From: UBA6544 sp049601975
Lineage (GTDB): Bacteria; Pseudomonadota; Alphaproteobacteria; UBA8366
Direction: 5' to 3'
Assembly: GCA_049601975.1 (NCBI GenBank)
Contig: JBMYRC010000053.1
Span: forward strand, 1 to 25,722
DNA: 25,722 bases
Shown here: positions 7,063-15,599 of the stretch, piece after piece
Numbering within the stretch: the first letter of the stretch is position 1
Layout: each line of letters begins with the position of its first letter
Notes under the pieces: model-generated
The model's database searches: none
What the model was told of the DNA's origin: nothing
The model's input: the letters and a program-made list of their open reading frames with translations, nothing else
Made by a program: the position numbers and the translations under genes

Positions 7063-8490
7063 ATGAAGAAGACCCTGTTTCTCAGCCCCCCGACCTTTGA
7101 CGGTTATGACGGGGGGGCGGGCTCGCGCTATCAATGTAAGCGCGAGGTGAAATCCTTCTGGTATCCGACGTGGCTAGCACAATTGTCGGCCCTGGTGCAG
7201 GACAGCAAGCTGATAGACGCCCCGGCGCAGGATTTGAGTCTCGATGATTTGCTCCCCATCGCGAACGATTATGAGTTCCTGGTCCTCTACACGAGCACGC
7301 CATCCTTTGAGAACGACGTGAAGGTTGCCGAGGCGTTCAAGGAAAAGAACCCGGGCCTGCTAATCGGATTTTGCGGCGCGCATGTCGCGGTGAACAATGA
7401 AACCGCAATTCAGGCCTCTCCGGTCATCGATTTTGTTTGCGATAGCGAGTTCGATTTCACGATCAAGGAAATTGCTGAAGGCAAGCCTGTGGAAGAGGTC
7501 GTCGGTATCACGATCCTAAAGGACGGAAAGCCGCATTTCACCGGCAAGCGCCCGATTATCGAAAATATGGATTCACTCCCCTGGGTGACCAAGATTTACA
7601 AGCGCGACCTGGACACGAAGGATTACTACAACGGCTATATGCTGCATCCGTATATGTCGCTTTATACCGGGCGCGGCTGTAAGTCGCGCTGCACTTTCTG
7701 CCTCTGGCCGCAGACGATTTCCGGGCATAATTATCGCTTCCGCTCGATTGAGAACGTGGTCGCGGAGATCACTTGGGCGCGGGATAATTTTCCCGAGGTC
7801 AAAGAGTTCTTCTTCGATGACGATACGCTGACCGACAACAAAGAGAACGTCGAAGCCTTGGCGAAGGAACTCGGTAAGCTCGGTGTGACCTGGTCGTGTA
7901 ACGCGAAAGCGAATGTGTCCTTCGACACTCTCAAGATCATGAAAGATAACGGACTACGCCTGCTGTTGGTCGGCTACGAATCAGGTAATCAGAAGATCCT
8001 TCACAATATTAAGAAGGGTATCTTGGTTGAGAAGGCTAAGCAGTTCACCAAAGACTGCCACGAACTGGGTATCGTCATTCACGGCACCTTCATCATGGGC
8101 CTGCCGGGCGAGACGCGCGAGACGATTGAAGAGACGATTCAATACGCTCAGGAGCTGGATCCGAAGACGATCCAAGTCTCTCTGCCGGCGGCGTATCCGG
8201 GGACGTTCCTATATGATCAAGCCATGCAGAACGGATGGTTGTTGACGGAGACCGGCGACCAATTGGTAAGCGCCGACGGAGTGCAGAACAGTGTACTTGA
8301 ATATCCGCACCTCAGCAGTGTAGAGATTTTCGAGGCGGTAGATACCTTCTACAAACGTTTCTATTTCCGCCCCGTCAAGATGGCTTCCTTGTTCTACGAG
8401 ATGTGCAAGGATTGGAGTGTCATGAAGCGGCAGCTCCGCGAAGGGGTGGAATTTTTCCGCTTCCTATGGGGACGGGAGAACACCGCCTGA
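7063..8490 (+). CDS. hpnJ: HpnJ, B12-domain radical SAM protein of hopanoid cyclitol ether synthesis
   Basis: 475 residues. The N-terminal 150 or so residues form a B12-binding-like domain (LSPPTFDGYDGG at the start, later LIGFCGAHVAV). The radical SAM core begins at TGRGCKSRCTFCLWP, with Cys206, Cys210 and Cys213 giving the CX3CX2C cluster-binding triad. FFFDDDTLTDN and GLRLLLVGYESGNQKIL are typical later barrel motifs. In Burkholderia and other hopanoid producers, HpnJ is required to turn BHT-glucosamine into BHT cyclitol ether, a ring contraction of the sugar. The ATG at 7063 has GGAGAG just upstream. It ends in a short overlap with hpnK. Confidence 0.94.
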   Translation: MKKTLFLSPPTFDGYDGGAGSRYQCKREVKSFWYPTWLAQLSALVQDSKLIDAPAQDLSLDDLLPIANDYEFLVLYTSTPSFENDVKVAEAFKEKNPGLLIGFCGAHVAVNNETAIQASPVIDFVCDSEFDFTIKEIAEGKPVEEVVGITILKDGKPHFTGKRPIIENMDSLPWVTKIYKRDLDTKDYYNGYMLHPYMSLYTGRGCKSRCTFCLWPQTISGHNYRFRSIENVVAEITWARDNFPEVKEFFFDDDTLTDNKENVEALAKELGKLGVTWSCNAKANVSFDTLKIMKDNGLRLLLVGYESGNQKILHNIKKGILVEKAKQFTKDCHELGIVIHGTFIMGLPGETRETIEETIQYAQELDPKTIQVSLPAAYPGTFLYDQAMQNGWLLTETGDQLVSADGVQNSVLEYPHLSSVEIFEAVDTFYKRFYFRPVKMASLFYEMCKDWSVMKRQLREGVEFFRFLWGRENTA

Positions 8491-9332
8491 AGCGCCTGAT
8501 CGTCACAGCCGACGATTTTGGTCGCTCCCTGGCCGTGAACGAAGCAGTCGAGGAAGCGCATACGACCGGCATTCTGACTGCTGCGAGTTTGATGGTGGGG
8601 GCGGACGCGGCGTCAGACGCCGTTGACCGCGCAAAGCGGCATCCGGGATTGGGCGTTGGGCTACATCTGGTTGTCGTTTGTGGTAAATCCGTCCTTCCTC
8701 CCGCTGAAATTCCCGATCTCGTAGATGCTAACGGCGCTTTCGACACGAATTTGGTGCGCGCAGGGTTCCGCTATTTCTTTTTGCCGAAAGTGCGTCGCCA
8801 ATTGGCCAGAGAAATTCGCGCGCAATTCGAGGCTTTCCGAACTACGGGTTTGGAGCTCGATCACGTGAACGCCCATAACCACCTGCATCTTCATCCGACG
8901 GTCTTAGGTTTGATCCTGTCTATTGGTCGGGACTACGGCCTGTGCGCCGTGCGGGTGCCGGCTGAACCTGTCGAAATTCCAGGTGCGACGCCACTGAGAG
9001 TGCCCGGGCGGATCGGCAACGCTTTTGTTGGTATCTGGCTCGGCCTCATGCGCAAGCGCCTCCGCGGCTCGAATGTTCGTATCAATGATTGCGTGTTCGG
9101 CATTCGCGATAGCGGCAACATGGTGCGCGAGCGCATGCTGGCCTTACTGCAAGAGCTTCCTAGTGGGGTGACGGAAATTTTCTCACACCCGGCGCGCGGC
9201 GCTTGGGATGGGGTCGAAGCGGCGGCGGCGAAATACCGTTTCGAAGAAGAATTCCAGGCATTGGTCGATCCAGCGGTGAAATCCGCGGTGACCGCCTCTG
9301 GCGCCACCCTCATGACATTCAAGGACATTTGA
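8466..9332 (+). CDS. hpnK: HpnK, YdjC-like deacetylase of hopanoid side-chain synthesis
   Basis: A YdjC/ChbG-fold carbohydrate deacetylase. LIVTADDFG near the N-terminus holds the catalytic and metal Asp pair, LDHVNAHNHLHLHP supplies the metal His residues, and IFSHPARG is the late His motif. HpnK homologues remove the acetyl group from BHT-N-acetylglucosamine, between HpnI and HpnJ. Start choice: ATG 8466 is the first standard start near the domain, but it has no visible ribosome site. A CTG at 8487 overlaps the hpnJ stop as CTGA, is preceded by GGGAG at 8474-8478 with 8-base spacing, and yields the usual K-R-L-I-V-T-A-D-D N-terminus, so it may be the true start. Either way it is translationally coupled to hpnJ. 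Confidence 0.92.
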   Translation: MGTGEHRLKRLIVTADDFGRSLAVNEAVEEAHTTGILTAASLMVGADAASDAVDRAKRHPGLGVGLHLVVVCGKSVLPPAEIPDLVDANGAFDTNLVRAGFRYFFLPKVRRQLAREIRAQFEAFRTTGLELDHVNAHNHLHLHPTVLGLILSIGRDYGLCAVRVPAEPVEIPGATPLRVPGRIGNAFVGIWLGLMRKRLRGSNVRINDCVFGIRDSGNMVRERMLALLQELPSGVTEIFSHPARGAWDGVEAAAAKYRFEEEFQALVDPAVKSAVTASGATLMTFKDI

Positions 9333-9341
9333 GCGGAGATC

Positions 9342-9956
9342 ATGGTCGGCGATTCCTGGACCCATAAAATGGCGCGGATATGTATCCTGCCGCTTGTGAA
9401 CACACCGGTGACGCCCAACCATCTGACGACGGTGCGTCTCATCACGGGGATTGCCGCCTGCGCGGCCTTCGCCATCGGTACGCGGGAGTGGGATATTTGG
9501 GGCGGTTGTTTGTGGTTGTTCTCGGCCTTCCTAGACCGGGCAGACGGGGAATTGGCGCGGGTTAGCGGCAAGATCACGCCTGGCGGGCATAAGTTCGATA
9601 TGTTCTGCGACGTCACGGTGACGTCGTTGTTCTTCCTCGGTGCGGGGATCGGATTGCGAGGCGATGTCCTGTTCGGTGTTGAATTGGGCCAGTGGCCAAT
9701 TTGGCTCGGCGCCCTCGGCGCAGCCGGTGTATTCGCCGCTGAGATCTTCGCCGAATTCATCGACCGTGCGCAAGCCGATACGGGCGAGAAGGCCTATGAA
9801 GGTATCTGGGGCTTTGATTTCGACGATATTCTGTACCTCTTCGCACCGGTGGTCTGGCTAGATTTGCATTTGTATTTCGTGCTGGGCGCCTCCGTCGGCG
9901 CACCGGCCTTCGCGCTGTTGACCTGGTGGAAGTGGCGGAAGATGGAGACGCGTTAA
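9342..9956 (+). CDS. CDP-alcohol phosphatidyltransferase (hpn-flanking copy 2)
   Basis: 204-residue membrane protein with a complete signature: Asp65, Asp68, Gly69, Ala72, Arg73, then eight residues, Gly82, Asp86 and Asp90. It starts 10 bases after the hpnK stop, with GAGCGGAG as ribosome site, so it is almost certainly co-transcribed with hpnLIJK. It is a paralogue of the divergent gene at 3954-4658, though shorter at the N-terminus and in the charged loop. By family it transfers a CMP-activated lipid or alcohol phosphate group to a hydroxyl acceptor in the membrane. Its place in the hpn transcript suggests an acceptor or donor connected to hopanoid head groups, which is inference. An ordinary phospholipid role is the alternative. 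Confidence 0.88.
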   Translation: MVGDSWTHKMARICILPLVNTPVTPNHLTTVRLITGIAACAAFAIGTREWDIWGGCLWLFSAFLDRADGELARVSGKITPGGHKFDMFCDVTVTSLFFLGAGIGLRGDVLFGVELGQWPIWLGALGAAGVFAAEIFAEFIDRAQADTGEKAYEGIWGFDFDDILYLFAPVVWLDLHLYFVLGASVGAPAFALLTWWKWRKMETR

Positions 9957-9978
9957 GCTTGAGGCGTGAACGTCTCCA
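9943..9978 (+). terminator. Possible hairpin at the end of the hpn transcript
   Basis: TGGAGACG at 9943-9950 is the perfect reverse complement of CGTCTCCA at 9971-9978, an 8-bp stem with a 20-base loop spanning the stop codon. It lies in the only non-coding space between two convergent operons. No T-run follows on either strand, so it is at best a weak or bidirectional terminator. Confidence 0.3.
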
Positions 9979-9994
9979 GGAAACGAGAAATCAC

Positions 9995-10921
9995 CTAAGC
10001 CGCCAGCTTGCTTAAATACTGCGCGTACCAATCAAAGCCAACATACTCGACATATGCGTCGATGATCTTCTGCGTGATGGTACCCGGCACTGGTGACGGC
10101 ATTTCGGTACCGTTCACGCTGCGGATGGGACAGACACAAAAGCTCGTCGAGGAGATGAAACATTCGTCCGCATTATATGCATCGAAGAGGTCAATATCGT
10201 TTTCTTTCAGAGGAATAGATAGTTTTTCCGCCAATTCACGGACGACGGAGCGGGAGACACCCGGCAGGACGTAACGTTCCTTCGGGGTCTTGATAACCCC
10301 GTCGGTGACGAGGAAGAAATTGCTGCCTTTTCCTTCCGAGAGATTGCCGTTTTCGTCCAACAGAATGGCGTGCGCGCCGGGGCTCTGGGCCGAGACTTCG
10401 AGGTCGCCCAGGACCAAGTTCAGGTAGTTATGCGTCTTGGCGCGTGGGCTCACCATGTCAGGTGCCACCCGGCGGACCGAAGGTGTGACGATATTCAAGC
10501 CATCGCGGTAAGATTCTGCGCGAGCCGCGAGCGGTAACGGCAGGCATTCTACGATGACGGTCGGTCCTTCCCATTCCGGCCAAGCCGTCGCGTCCGCCGG
10601 GTCGAGGCCACGCGTCACCCGTTGTGTGACCCAATAATCCTCGTCCTTGCCGATCAGCGGTAGATTTCGTTCCACGACCTGTTCGGTTACCGCAATGAAA
10701 TCATCGATGCTCATCTTCGGGTCGATGCGCAGGTATTTTAGGGATCGATAGAACCGGTCCAGATGTTCGCGCAATCTGAAGATGTCATGTCCGAAGGTCC
10801 GCGTGGTGTCGAACACCGCATCGCCGTATTTGACGCCTCGGTCGCGAAAGGGAATACGGGCTTCGCTTTCCGGCACGTATTCGCCGTTGAGATAGACGAT
10901 GCGTTGATTCGGTAGGTTCAT
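9995..10921 (-). CDS. Class IV (fold-type IV) PLP aminotransferase, distal gene of the operon
   Basis: 308 residues, normal for the BCAT / D-amino-acid / (R)-amine transaminase family. KYGDAVFDTTRTF and IFRLREHLDRFYRSL are conserved N-terminal elements. SPRAKTHNYLNL carries the PLP Schiff-base Lys162, and LSEGKGSNFF carries Glu196, which contacts the pyridine nitrogen. The VFDTTRTF version differs from the VFEGIR of true branched-chain enzymes and is closer to the amine-type branch, so substrate specificity is open. The ATG at 10921 overlaps the upstream gene's stop by four bases (ATGA); a start nine codons earlier is possible but would overlap more. It is the last gene of the six-gene operon. 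Confidence 0.9.
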   Translation of the reverse strand: MNLPNQRIVYLNGEYVPESEARIPFRDRGVKYGDAVFDTTRTFGHDIFRLREHLDRFYRSLKYLRIDPKMSIDDFIAVTEQVVERNLPLIGKDEDYWVTQRVTRGLDPADATAWPEWEGPTVIVECLPLPLAARAESYRDGLNIVTPSVRRVAPDMVSPRAKTHNYLNLVLGDLEVSAQSPGAHAILLDENGNLSEGKGSNFFLVTDGVIKTPKERYVLPGVSRSVVRELAEKLSIPLKENDIDLFDAYNADECFISSTSFCVCPIRSVNGTEMPSPVPGTITQKIIDAYVEYVGFDWYAQYLSKLAA

Positions 10922-11856
10922 TTTCCAATCTCCACTGCGGTCAGCCATCCTCTTGGGTCTTCACCGATGCCGGTTACCGTCTCGAAGTATGCCTTTTGCA
11001 GGCGTTTGACGATAGGCCCAACCTCGCCGTTACCGATGGGGGCGCCATCGACGTCAATCACTGGGGTGACTTCCCAACCGGTACCGCAGAAGAACGCTTC
11101 TTCGGCCATGAACAATTCGCTGCGATCTATCTCGCGCTGCTCCGTCTTCAGGCCGAACTCGTCCTCCAGCAGTGTGATCACCGTATCCCGCGTAATGCTC
11201 TCCAGGATGTCGCTCGTGATGGACGATGTGATCGGCACACCGTTGCGGATCATGAAGAAACACATACTAGGGCCTTCGGCGATCTTGCCCGCACGGTTTA
11301 GTAACAGCGCGGTGTCGTAACCATCGACCTTGGCCTGAATTACGGCGAGGCGGGAATTGTTGTAATTGCCGACGGCTTTGGCGCGGCCGGGCATGACGCG
11401 ATCGGAGAGGCGCTCCCAAGAGCTGACCTGCGCACGGCATCCGGTTTCTGTAAGTTTTGGGGTGCCGCGTCGGATAGCAGTAATCACGGATTCGACCGGT
11501 CCCCGCGCGCTGGCTTCCCCGTTACCGCCAAGATAGGCCATTGGGCGGATATGGACGGATTCCTTGAACCCATTGCGGCGGACCAATTCGACCACCGCAT
11601 CTTCCATCTCATCCGCGCTCACCACGGTGTCGAAGCGCAGAATACGCTGTGAGATTTCCATCCGTTCCATATGATCACGCAATCGGAACAGCAGCATGCA
11701 TTGGCGTTTATCCGACCAATAGCCCCGGATACCTTCGAAGACTGCGGCCCCGTATTTCACGACAGGGGAGAAGACATGCACCCGCGCGTCCCGCCAGGGA
11801 ATGAAATTACCGTTTTGATAGACGAGGAGGTCGTCGTGCGGTCCGGGCTCAGTCAT
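10918..11856 (-). CDS. Branched-chain-type class IV aminotransferase
   Basis: 312 residues. VKYGAAVFEGIRGYW (FEGIRGY at 40-46) is the branched-chain aminotransferase hallmark. VHIRPMAYLGG, PGRAKAVGNYNNS with catalytic Lys160, and AEGPSMCFFMI with Glu194 complete the fold-type IV set. The expected reaction is reversible transfer of the amino group between a hydrophobic amino acid and 2-oxoglutarate. The start ATG at 11856 shares one base with the stop of the ThDP enzyme (TGATG), which argues for translational coupling and against the long in-frame extension up to 12027. It overlaps the next gene, a second class IV aminotransferase, by four bases. The tandem pair is diverged, so it is not a recent duplication. 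Confidence 0.92.
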   Translation of the reverse strand: MTEPGPHDDLLVYQNGNFIPWRDARVHVFSPVVKYGAAVFEGIRGYWSDKRQCMLLFRLRDHMERMEISQRILRFDTVVSADEMEDAVVELVRRNGFKESVHIRPMAYLGGNGEASARGPVESVITAIRRGTPKLTETGCRAQVSSWERLSDRVMPGRAKAVGNYNNSRLAVIQAKVDGYDTALLLNRAGKIAEGPSMCFFMIRNGVPITSSITSDILESITRDTVITLLEDEFGLKTEQREIDRSELFMAEEAFFCGTGWEVTPVIDVDGAPIGNGEVGPIVKRLQKAYFETVTGIGEDPRGWLTAVEIGK

Positions 11857-13466
11857 CACAACTCCCTCAACGCGTTGAATTGATCGACATAGCACGAGCC
11901 GTCGATACGGGCACCAATCACCGTCGTGCGACCGCTTTTCAGGGCAGCTTGAAGCGCGTCGCCCAACTGTTGTTCGGTCTCGACGGTTACACCGTCCGCG
12001 CCCACGCCCTTGGCCAAGGATTCCCAATCTAATCCGCCGATCCCAACGCCATGCCGGGGAATGCCTTTTAGCTCCTGCTTCACGCGGATAAGGGCGATTT
12101 CTTGATCGTCGAAGACGACAACGATGATCGGTAGATTCTCTCGGACAGCGGTCTGCAAATCGGCGATGGCCATCATGAATCCGCCATCACCAGTGAACGC
12201 GACTACTGGGCGGCCCGGATAGGCGAGGCGCGCGCCGAGCGCTCCGGGAATGGCATAGCCCATGGAGCCAAGACCGTTCGAGGTCAAAAACTCCCGAGGG
12301 CCGTAGGATTGCCATTTCTGTACGACTAGCAGGCGGCTGGCCCCTGCGTCGCAGGTCGCGACGGTCTCGCGTGGTAGGACGGCGCGAGCGACTTCCATCG
12401 CGCCTTGCGGGGAAATGCCCTGTGTTGGCACATCGAGCGCCTTGGTAACTTGCTCACGGAACGTCTTGGCGGACCCTTCACCCCAACCGCTGCCTTCGGG
12501 CGCGAATTCGGCCAATCCGGCCAGTAAAGCTTTCAAGTTGCCGACCATCTCGAATTCAGCCGGGATCACTGCTTCCAGACTGGGTGTATTGGAGAAGGAG
12601 ATCACCGGTATATCATAGGGCCAGGGTTTCGGTTGCAGTTCGATAGCATCCAGGCCAACGGTGATGATCAGATCAGATTGCATAACGAGCTCACGCTCGA
12701 TCAGACCGCCAATGATGCAGCCGGCCCGCAACGGGTGGTCTTCCGGAATGGCACCCTTGCACTTCGACGTCGTGAGGACCGGTGCCCCCAATCGTTCCGC
12801 CAATGCCACGAGCTCGTCCGAAGCATGATCCCAAAAGACACCGAGACCCACCAACAGGATCGGTCGACGCGCGGAAGAAAGCGTCTGCAATGGTATTTTC
12901 AACGCAGCGCGATCGGGCTCCACCGGGACAATTCTCGGGCGCAGCGGCGCTTCACCACCGGCGTCGGCGGCTTCGCCCATGGTCTCGTTGGACGGCATGT
13001 CGAATTGTACCGGGCCAGGTGCGGGCGACGTTGCGACACGAATGGCCCTGCGGACTTGCTGGCGGACAGATTTCGCATGGATCGTCGTTTGCCATTTGGT
13101 CACTGGTGTATAGAGCGCGTGCTGGTTCAGGACTTGCCGCAGTCCGGTCTCATAAGTGGGGGCCGGGTATTGGTCGGTAATGGCGAACAGGGGCGCCCGG
13201 TCCATCCAGGCATGGGCGACGCCGTTCACCATATTGGCGGCCCCCGGTCCCCGGGTCGACACGCAGACACCCGGCGAGCCGGTAATTTCGCCCCAGGTCG
13301 CTGCCATCATCGCGCCCGCGACTTCCTGTTTCATCAGAATGAAGCGGACATCGCGTTCACGCGCCGCTTCCATCAACTCAACCGTCTCACCGCCCGGGTG
13401 ACCGACGATGAAGGGTGTTCCCATCTCATCGAACGCGTCGACGAGGACTTCTACCGTGGTGGTCAT
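11856..13466 (-). CDS. ThDP-dependent enzyme, acetolactate synthase large-subunit-like
   Basis: 536 residues with the three-domain pyrimidine / central / pyrophosphate layout of the acetolactate synthase and 2-oxoacid decarboxylase superfamily. LMKQEVAGAMMA holds the conserved Glu48 that activates ThDP, VSTRGPGAANMVNG follows, and GDGGF begins the ThDP-Mg motif at about residue 424. The motif ends in DDQ where many relatives have N-N, and it still offers an acidic and amide pair. No small regulatory subunit (IlvN/H) is nearby, arguing against a biosynthetic AHAS. It is probably a decarboxylase, lyase or carboligase acting on a 2-oxo acid. AGGAGG precedes the ATG. It starts one base after the hyuA stop, and its own stop shares a base with the next ATG. 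Confidence 0.88.
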   Translation of the reverse strand: MTTTVEVLVDAFDEMGTPFIVGHPGGETVELMEAARERDVRFILMKQEVAGAMMAATWGEITGSPGVCVSTRGPGAANMVNGVAHAWMDRAPLFAITDQYPAPTYETGLRQVLNQHALYTPVTKWQTTIHAKSVRQQVRRAIRVATSPAPGPVQFDMPSNETMGEAADAGGEAPLRPRIVPVEPDRAALKIPLQTLSSARRPILLVGLGVFWDHASDELVALAERLGAPVLTTSKCKGAIPEDHPLRAGCIIGGLIERELVMQSDLIITVGLDAIELQPKPWPYDIPVISFSNTPSLEAVIPAEFEMVGNLKALLAGLAEFAPEGSGWGEGSAKTFREQVTKALDVPTQGISPQGAMEVARAVLPRETVATCDAGASRLLVVQKWQSYGPREFLTSNGLGSMGYAIPGALGARLAYPGRPVVAFTGDGGFMMAIADLQTAVRENLPIIVVVFDDQEIALIRVKQELKGIPRHGVGIGGLDWESLAKGVGADGVTVETEQQLGDALQAALKSGRTTVIGARIDGSCYVDQFNALREL

Positions 13467-13467
13467 T

Positions 13468-15585
13468 TCAGTTGTCCTCCTGCTCTGTCGGTGCGTCGAT
13501 ATCGATTATGAGGTTCAGATATTTATCGATGGAGACAGTCGTGTCCGGTCCGGCGACGGCGGTGGATTCACGCTCCTCGATGACCGCCGGTCCCCGAAAC
13601 GAATCGCCTGGTTTCAACGCATAACGATTGTAAATCTTGCAGGCTGCATATCCAGTCTCCGGGAAATAGACTTGACGTTCGCCTTTATCCGCTGGGTCTT
13701 CGTCAATCTGCTGGCCCGCAAAGTTAAGCTCGACATTCGGTGTCGGGCCCGACGCATAAACCCGCCAAGTCAATGCTTCCATCGGCAGGTCGCTGATTTG
13801 GCGGCCGAATAGCTCCTGATACCGGTCGAGGAAGATTTGCCGGATCGTTGCGGCAGAGCTCTCATCGAGCTTGCCGTCGGGCACGGGCACGTCAATCTCG
13901 AACCCTTGTCCGCTATAACGCATATCCGCGCGCCGCCGAATGGAGACAGTGGATGGGTCCGCTCCGGCTTCCTGGATTTGCGCCAAGGCTTCTGCTTCCA
14001 TTTCGGCGAATAGATCGTTGAGCCGATTCCAATCGAGTGTTTCTAAGCGCGAGACATAACTGCGGACTGCATCCGTGCCAGGGGCGGCAACCAAAAATCC
14101 GAGGGCCGACAGGACACCGGCACCGAGCGGGCAAATGACTCGGTTGATCTTCAACAATTTCGCCATCCCGTAGGCATGCACGGGACCGGCTCCACCGGAG
14201 GCGACCAGTGTATAGCGGCGCGGGTCGCGACCTTTCTCGGCAATATACATGCGAGTAGCCGCCGCCATGTTCTCGTTGACGATACTGTGGATACCCGCGG
14301 CGACATCGGTCACCGATAGGCCGGTGGCGGAGGCGAGCGTATCCTGTACCGCGCCCTCTACCGAGCTCAAATTCAAATCCATTTCGCCGCCGAGGAAATA
14401 CTCCGGTGAGAGATATCCCAATAATAGGTCGGCGTCGGTGACAGCGGGTTGAGTGCCCCCCTGGCCGTAACAGACGGGCCCAGGATCGGAGCCGGAGCTG
14501 TCTGGGCCCACCTTCAGCAATCCCATATTGTCTACCCGCGCCAGCGATCCACCACCGGCACCGATCTCGATCAAATCGATGACCGGTACCTTCAGCGGCA
14601 ATCCTGAGCCTTTCTTGAAGCGACGCACTCGGCCGGCCTCGAACTCGTGGGCATGTTCGGGTTCGAATTCCTCAATCAGGCACATCTTCGCGGTGGTGCC
14701 GCCCATGTCGAAGGAGATTAAGTGGTGGGTGTCTGTCAGCCGTCCGTAGAATGCGCCAGCGGTCGCACCCGCCGCCGGTCCGGATTCTATCAGATGGATC
14801 GGCGCCTTTCGACCCGTTTCGACCGACGCGATCCCGCCGCTCGATTGCATCAAGTACAAGGGTTGCTTCAGGCCGAGGGCCGAGAGCTTATTCGACAGAT
14901 CGCCGAGGTAGCGCTGCATCAGCGGCAAGACGTAAGCGTTGGCGCAAGCCGTGTTGGCGCGCTCGTATTCCCTGATCTCGGGCGCGACTTCCGTCGACGT
15001 GGTGATCGGAATGTTGGGGAAAGCCGCTTCCAGGACTTCCTTGGCCCGACGCTCATGAGAATCGTTGGCGTAGGAATGCATGAAGCAGATGGCAATCGCT
15101 TCGACGCCCTCTTCTTTCAGTTGCTGCGCCGCATTTTGAAGACCGCTTTCATCCAATGGCCGCAGGACCTCGCCGTTCGAATTCACCCGCTCGTCAATTG
15201 CGAGCCGCAGGAACCGAGGTGCCAGGGGTTTTGGCTTCTCGAAGAATAAATCATACAGGTCGTAGCGAATCTCCCGGCCCATCTCGAGCGAATCGCGGAA
15301 GCCTTCGGTGGTGATGAGCCCGATCTTGGCACCTTTGCGTTCGATCATGGTATTGGCGACGAGCGTGGTACCATGGACGACGGCATCCAATTCGGGCACC
15401 GACGTTCCCGCTTCCTCGACCAATCGTTCAAGGCCTTCGGTGATCGCGACGCTTGGGTCTTCAGATGTCGTCAGGCGTTTGCCTGTGAAGATCAGATCCC
15501 GGTTCTCGTCGACCAGGACAAAATCGGTGAACGTGCCGCCGACATCGACGCCCACGCGGATGCGGCCTTCCGTCTTTTTCGTCAT
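13468..15585 (-). CDS. hyuA: Hydantoinase A / 5-oxoprolinase family ATP-dependent subunit
   Basis: 705 residues, the usual HyuA length. It has an actin-like ATPase fold: VDVGGTFTDF at 13-22 (phosphate 1), VHGTTLVANT at about 70-79, ISFDMGGTTAKM at about 286-297 (phosphate 2), then IGAGGGSLARVD and VASGGAGPVHAYG at about 461-473. HyuA proteins phosphorylate the carbonyl of a cyclic amide or ketone so that the HyuB partner can open or carboxylate it. Members include N-methylhydantoinase, 5-oxoprolinase, and acetone and acetophenone carboxylase. No gamma subunit typical of acetone carboxylase is present, favouring an amidohydrolase role. AGGAGG just upstream lies over the hyuB stop. The gene symbol is by family only. 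Confidence 0.9.
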   Translation of the reverse strand: MTKKTEGRIRVGVDVGGTFTDFVLVDENRDLIFTGKRLTTSEDPSVAITEGLERLVEEAGTSVPELDAVVHGTTLVANTMIERKGAKIGLITTEGFRDSLEMGREIRYDLYDLFFEKPKPLAPRFLRLAIDERVNSNGEVLRPLDESGLQNAAQQLKEEGVEAIAICFMHSYANDSHERRAKEVLEAAFPNIPITTSTEVAPEIREYERANTACANAYVLPLMQRYLGDLSNKLSALGLKQPLYLMQSSGGIASVETGRKAPIHLIESGPAAGATAGAFYGRLTDTHHLISFDMGGTTAKMCLIEEFEPEHAHEFEAGRVRRFKKGSGLPLKVPVIDLIEIGAGGGSLARVDNMGLLKVGPDSSGSDPGPVCYGQGGTQPAVTDADLLLGYLSPEYFLGGEMDLNLSSVEGAVQDTLASATGLSVTDVAAGIHSIVNENMAAATRMYIAEKGRDPRRYTLVASGGAGPVHAYGMAKLLKINRVICPLGAGVLSALGFLVAAPGTDAVRSYVSRLETLDWNRLNDLFAEMEAEALAQIQEAGADPSTVSIRRRADMRYSGQGFEIDVPVPDGKLDESSAATIRQIFLDRYQELFGRQISDLPMEALTWRVYASGPTPNVELNFAGQQIDEDPADKGERQVYFPETGYAACKIYNRYALKPGDSFRGPAVIEERESTAVAGPDTTVSIDKYLNLIIDIDAPTEQEDN

Positions 15586-15599
15586 TGCTCAAACGCCTC

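Noticed and set aside
8933..9760. A 275-codon minus-strand frame across hpnK and the second CDP-alcohol transferase
   Set aside because: It spans two clear plus-strand genes and is low-complexity (Ser, Arg, Pro, Thr). It is a shadow.
12633..13511. A 292-codon open frame on the plus strand opposite the ThDP enzyme
   Set aside because: Its composition is rich in Arg, His and Gly, typical of an antisense shadow, and it matches no family I know.
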